A stretch of 6,947 nt of DNA from Flavobacteriales bacterium. GTDB lineage: Bacteria > Bacteroidota > Bacteroidia > Flavobacteriales > Weeksellaceae. The position numbers and the translations under genes were made by a program. The stretch spans positions 1 through 6,947 of the forward strand of contig CAAGLV010000175.1 of the NCBI GenBank assembly GCA_900770875.1, written 5' to 3'. This document shows positions 5,508 to 6,947 of this stretch, piece after piece. The notes under the pieces are model-generated. The model ran no database searches, was not told the origin of the DNA, and worked only from the letters and a program-made list of their open reading frames with translations. Numbering within the stretch: position 1 is the first letter of the stretch; each line of letters starts with the position of its first letter.

Positions 5508-6947
5508 TTACGAGTTAGTTAAAAATACTAACTTATTGTTGCCTGGTTTTTCTTCTAAATAATCAATTAAAACCGCATCGTTATCTGTGATATTACCTTT
5601 TAAAATTTCTTTCGATAACTCGTTTAAAACATCTTGCTGAATTACTCGTTTTAATGGACGAGCACCAAACTGAGGATCGTATCCTTTTTCTGCTAAATAC
5701 GCTGCAGCTTCTGGTGTAATATCTAATGTAATATCTTTTTGTGCTAATTTTTTAGCTACACCATTTAAATAAAGACTCACAATTCCTCCGATTTGTTTTT
5801 TACCAAGTGGACTAAACAAGATAATTTCGTCGATACGATTTAAAAATTCTGGACGGAAATTCTGTTTCAACTCTTCAAAAACATCTGCTTTTGTTTCGTC
5901 GTAAATTTCTGCTGCATTATTATCATCAATATTTGCAAACTTCTCCAAAATCGTATGCGCACCAAAATTCGATGTCATAATGATAATCGTATTTTTAAAG
6001 TTTACCACACGCCCTTTGTTATCTGTTAAACGTCCGTCATCTAACACTTGTAACAAGATATTAAATACATCTGGATGCGCTTTTTCGATCTCATCTAAAA
6101 GAATCACAGAATACGGACGACGACGCACAGCTTCTGTTAATTGTCCACCTTCGTCATAACCTACGTACCCCGGAGGTGCTCCAACTAAACGAGAAACGGC
6201 GTGACGCTCTTGGTATTCAGACATATCGATACGCGTCATTGCATTTTCGTCGTCAAATAAATATTCGGCTAACGCTTTTGCTAACTCTGTTTTACCAACT
6301 CCGGTAGAACCTAAGAATAAGAACGAACCAATTGGTTTACCTTCGTCTCCTAAACCAGCTCTCGAACGACGAATTGCATCTGCCACTGCAGTAATTGCTT
6401 CGTCTTGTCCCATTACACGTTGATGTAATTCGTCTTCTAAGTGTAATAATTTTTCGCGTTCTGATTGCATCATTTTCTGAGCAGGAACACCTGTCCATCT
6501 TGCCACAACCTCTGCTATATCATCTGCATCAACAAATTCTTTTACCAATTTGTTTTGCTTGTTTTCTTCTAATTTTTCTTCAGCAACTGCTAATGCATTT
6601 TTTGCATTCACTAAATCTTCAAATTCTAATTTAGATGCTTTTGCATAATCGTATTCGCGTTTTGCACGATCAATTTCGAATTTAATATTTTCGATGGCTT
6701 TACGTAAATCTTGTACTTCGTCGGCTTTATTTTTTTCGTCTTGCCATTTCGCATTAAACTGATTACGTTCGTCCTGAAGATTTGATAATTCTTCGCGTAA
6801 AAGATTTAATTTTTTCTCGTCGTCTTCGCGTTTAATTGCTTCGATTTCGATTTCTAGTTGTACAATTTTACGATCTAATTTATCTAATTCTTCTGGTTTC
6901 GAGTTCATTTCCATGCGTAACTTCGATGCCGCTTCATCCATTAAATC
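5508..6947 (-). CDS. clpB: ATP-dependent chaperone ClpB, C-terminal half (partial at window edge)
   Basis: ClpB is the cytosolic hexameric AAA+ disaggregase that works with DnaK to recover aggregated protein. The frame stays open through the right edge, so the N-domain and first ATPase domain lie outside; 479 codons are visible. The methionine at 6941 is internal (family DLIDEAAS, here DLMDEAAS), not a start. Counting from that Met: the coiled-coil M-domain spans about 10-130, with many E/K/R and PEELDKLDRKI; then VVARWTGVP (145-153); Walker A GSTGVGKT (211-218); pore loop GYVG (258-261); Walker B VILLDE (279-284); sensor 1 TSN (323-325); arginine-finger motif NFRPEFLNRID (Arg369); and sensor-2 GARPLKR (426-432, Arg428). 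The M-domain separates ClpB from ClpA and ClpC. All catalytic motifs of the second ATPase domain are intact. E. coli has proline where this Walker A has serine, a position that is free in the consensus. Heat-shock control elements would be upstream, off the window. Confidence 0.96.
   Translation of the reverse strand, partial: DLMDEAASKLRMEMNSKPEELDKLDRKIVQLEIEIEAIKREDDEKKLNLLREELSNLQDERNQFNAKWQDEKNKADEVQDLRKAIENIKFEIDRAKREYDYAKASKLEFEDLVNAKNALAVAEEKLEENKQNKLVKEFVDADDIAEVVARWTGVPAQKMMQSEREKLLHLEDELHQRVMGQDEAITAVADAIRRSRAGLGDEGKPIGSFLFLGSTGVGKTELAKALAEYLFDDENAMTRIDMSEYQERHAVSRLVGAPPGYVGYDEGGQLTEAVRRRPYSVILLDEIEKAHPDVFNILLQVLDDGRLTDNKGRVVNFKNTIIIMTSNFGAHTILEKFANIDDNNAAEIYDETKADVFEELKQNFRPEFLNRIDEIILFSPLGKKQIGGIVSLYLNGVAKKLAQKDITLDITPEAAAYLAEKGYDPQFGARPLKRVIQQDVLNELSKEILKGNITDNDAVLIDYLEEKPGNNKLVFLTNS

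Noticed and set aside
6395..6634. Open frame of 79 codons on the plus strand
   Set aside because: It is antisense to the ClpB M-domain region; its leucine-rich product is an artefact of reading glutamate- and lysine-rich coiled-coil codons backwards.
6939..6941. ATG as the start of a 477-residue ClpB fragment
   Set aside because: The frame stays open past it to the window edge, and the residues around it (DLMDEAAS) match an internal ClpB motif, so this methionine is internal and the gene is cut only by the window.
1..6947. A novel defence, mobile or other multi-gene system
   Set aside because: Every sizeable frame belongs to a housekeeping or widely distributed family, apart from one small membrane protein. 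There are no transposase, integrase, repeat array, toxin-antitoxin or nuclease signatures, and base composition looks even across the window.

Overview
The window looks like ordinary chromosomal DNA from a member of the Bacteroidota, most likely a flavobacterium (Flavobacteriales; genus not resolved). The DNA is AT-rich, with TTA leucine codons dominant. Starts lack clear Shine-Dalgarno sequences. At least one promoter matches the Bacteroidota consensus (TTTG, 19 bases, TAnnTTTG), and a class II HMG-CoA reductase points to the mevalonate route common in flavobacteria. I see no insertion sequence, prophage, CRISPR array, defence island or other sign of an accessory region.

Layout. (1) 22-2153, plus strand: a tight three-gene set, class II HMG-CoA reductase (mvaA), a YkgJ-type cysteine-cluster protein, and a small three-helix membrane protein. 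The genes are 3 bases apart or overlap by 1 base, and the set ends at a strong intrinsic terminator (2158-2184). (2) 2206-3904, plus strand: a membrane-anchored bacterial PH-domain protein, then a DUF445 (YjiN-like) membrane protein, closed by a bidirectional terminator (3903-3936). (3) 3953-4414, minus strand: a secreted ecotin-family serine protease inhibitor, converging on the DUF445 gene. (4) 4484-4647, minus strand: a complete tRNA-Asn(GTT) unit with promoter, gene and terminator. (5) 4731-5405, minus strand: a membrane-anchored DUF2459/TIGR02117 protein. (6) 5426-6947, minus strand: the C-terminal half of the disaggregase ClpB with its terminator; the gene runs off the right edge.

Working together. 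Only the first three genes look obligately co-transcribed: the spacing implies translational coupling downstream of the mevalonate-pathway enzyme, although no biochemical link of the two small proteins to isoprenoid synthesis is visible. The rest are independent short units separated by terminators, several of which double as spacer for the next promoter.

Nothing here amounts to a new multi-gene system. The points most worth a second look are the ecotin with leucine at the predicted P1 position and a remodelled secondary binding surface, the HMG-CoA reductase that lacks the acidic residue linked to NADH preference, and a His/Cys arrangement in the DUF2459 protein that could be a hydrolase site.
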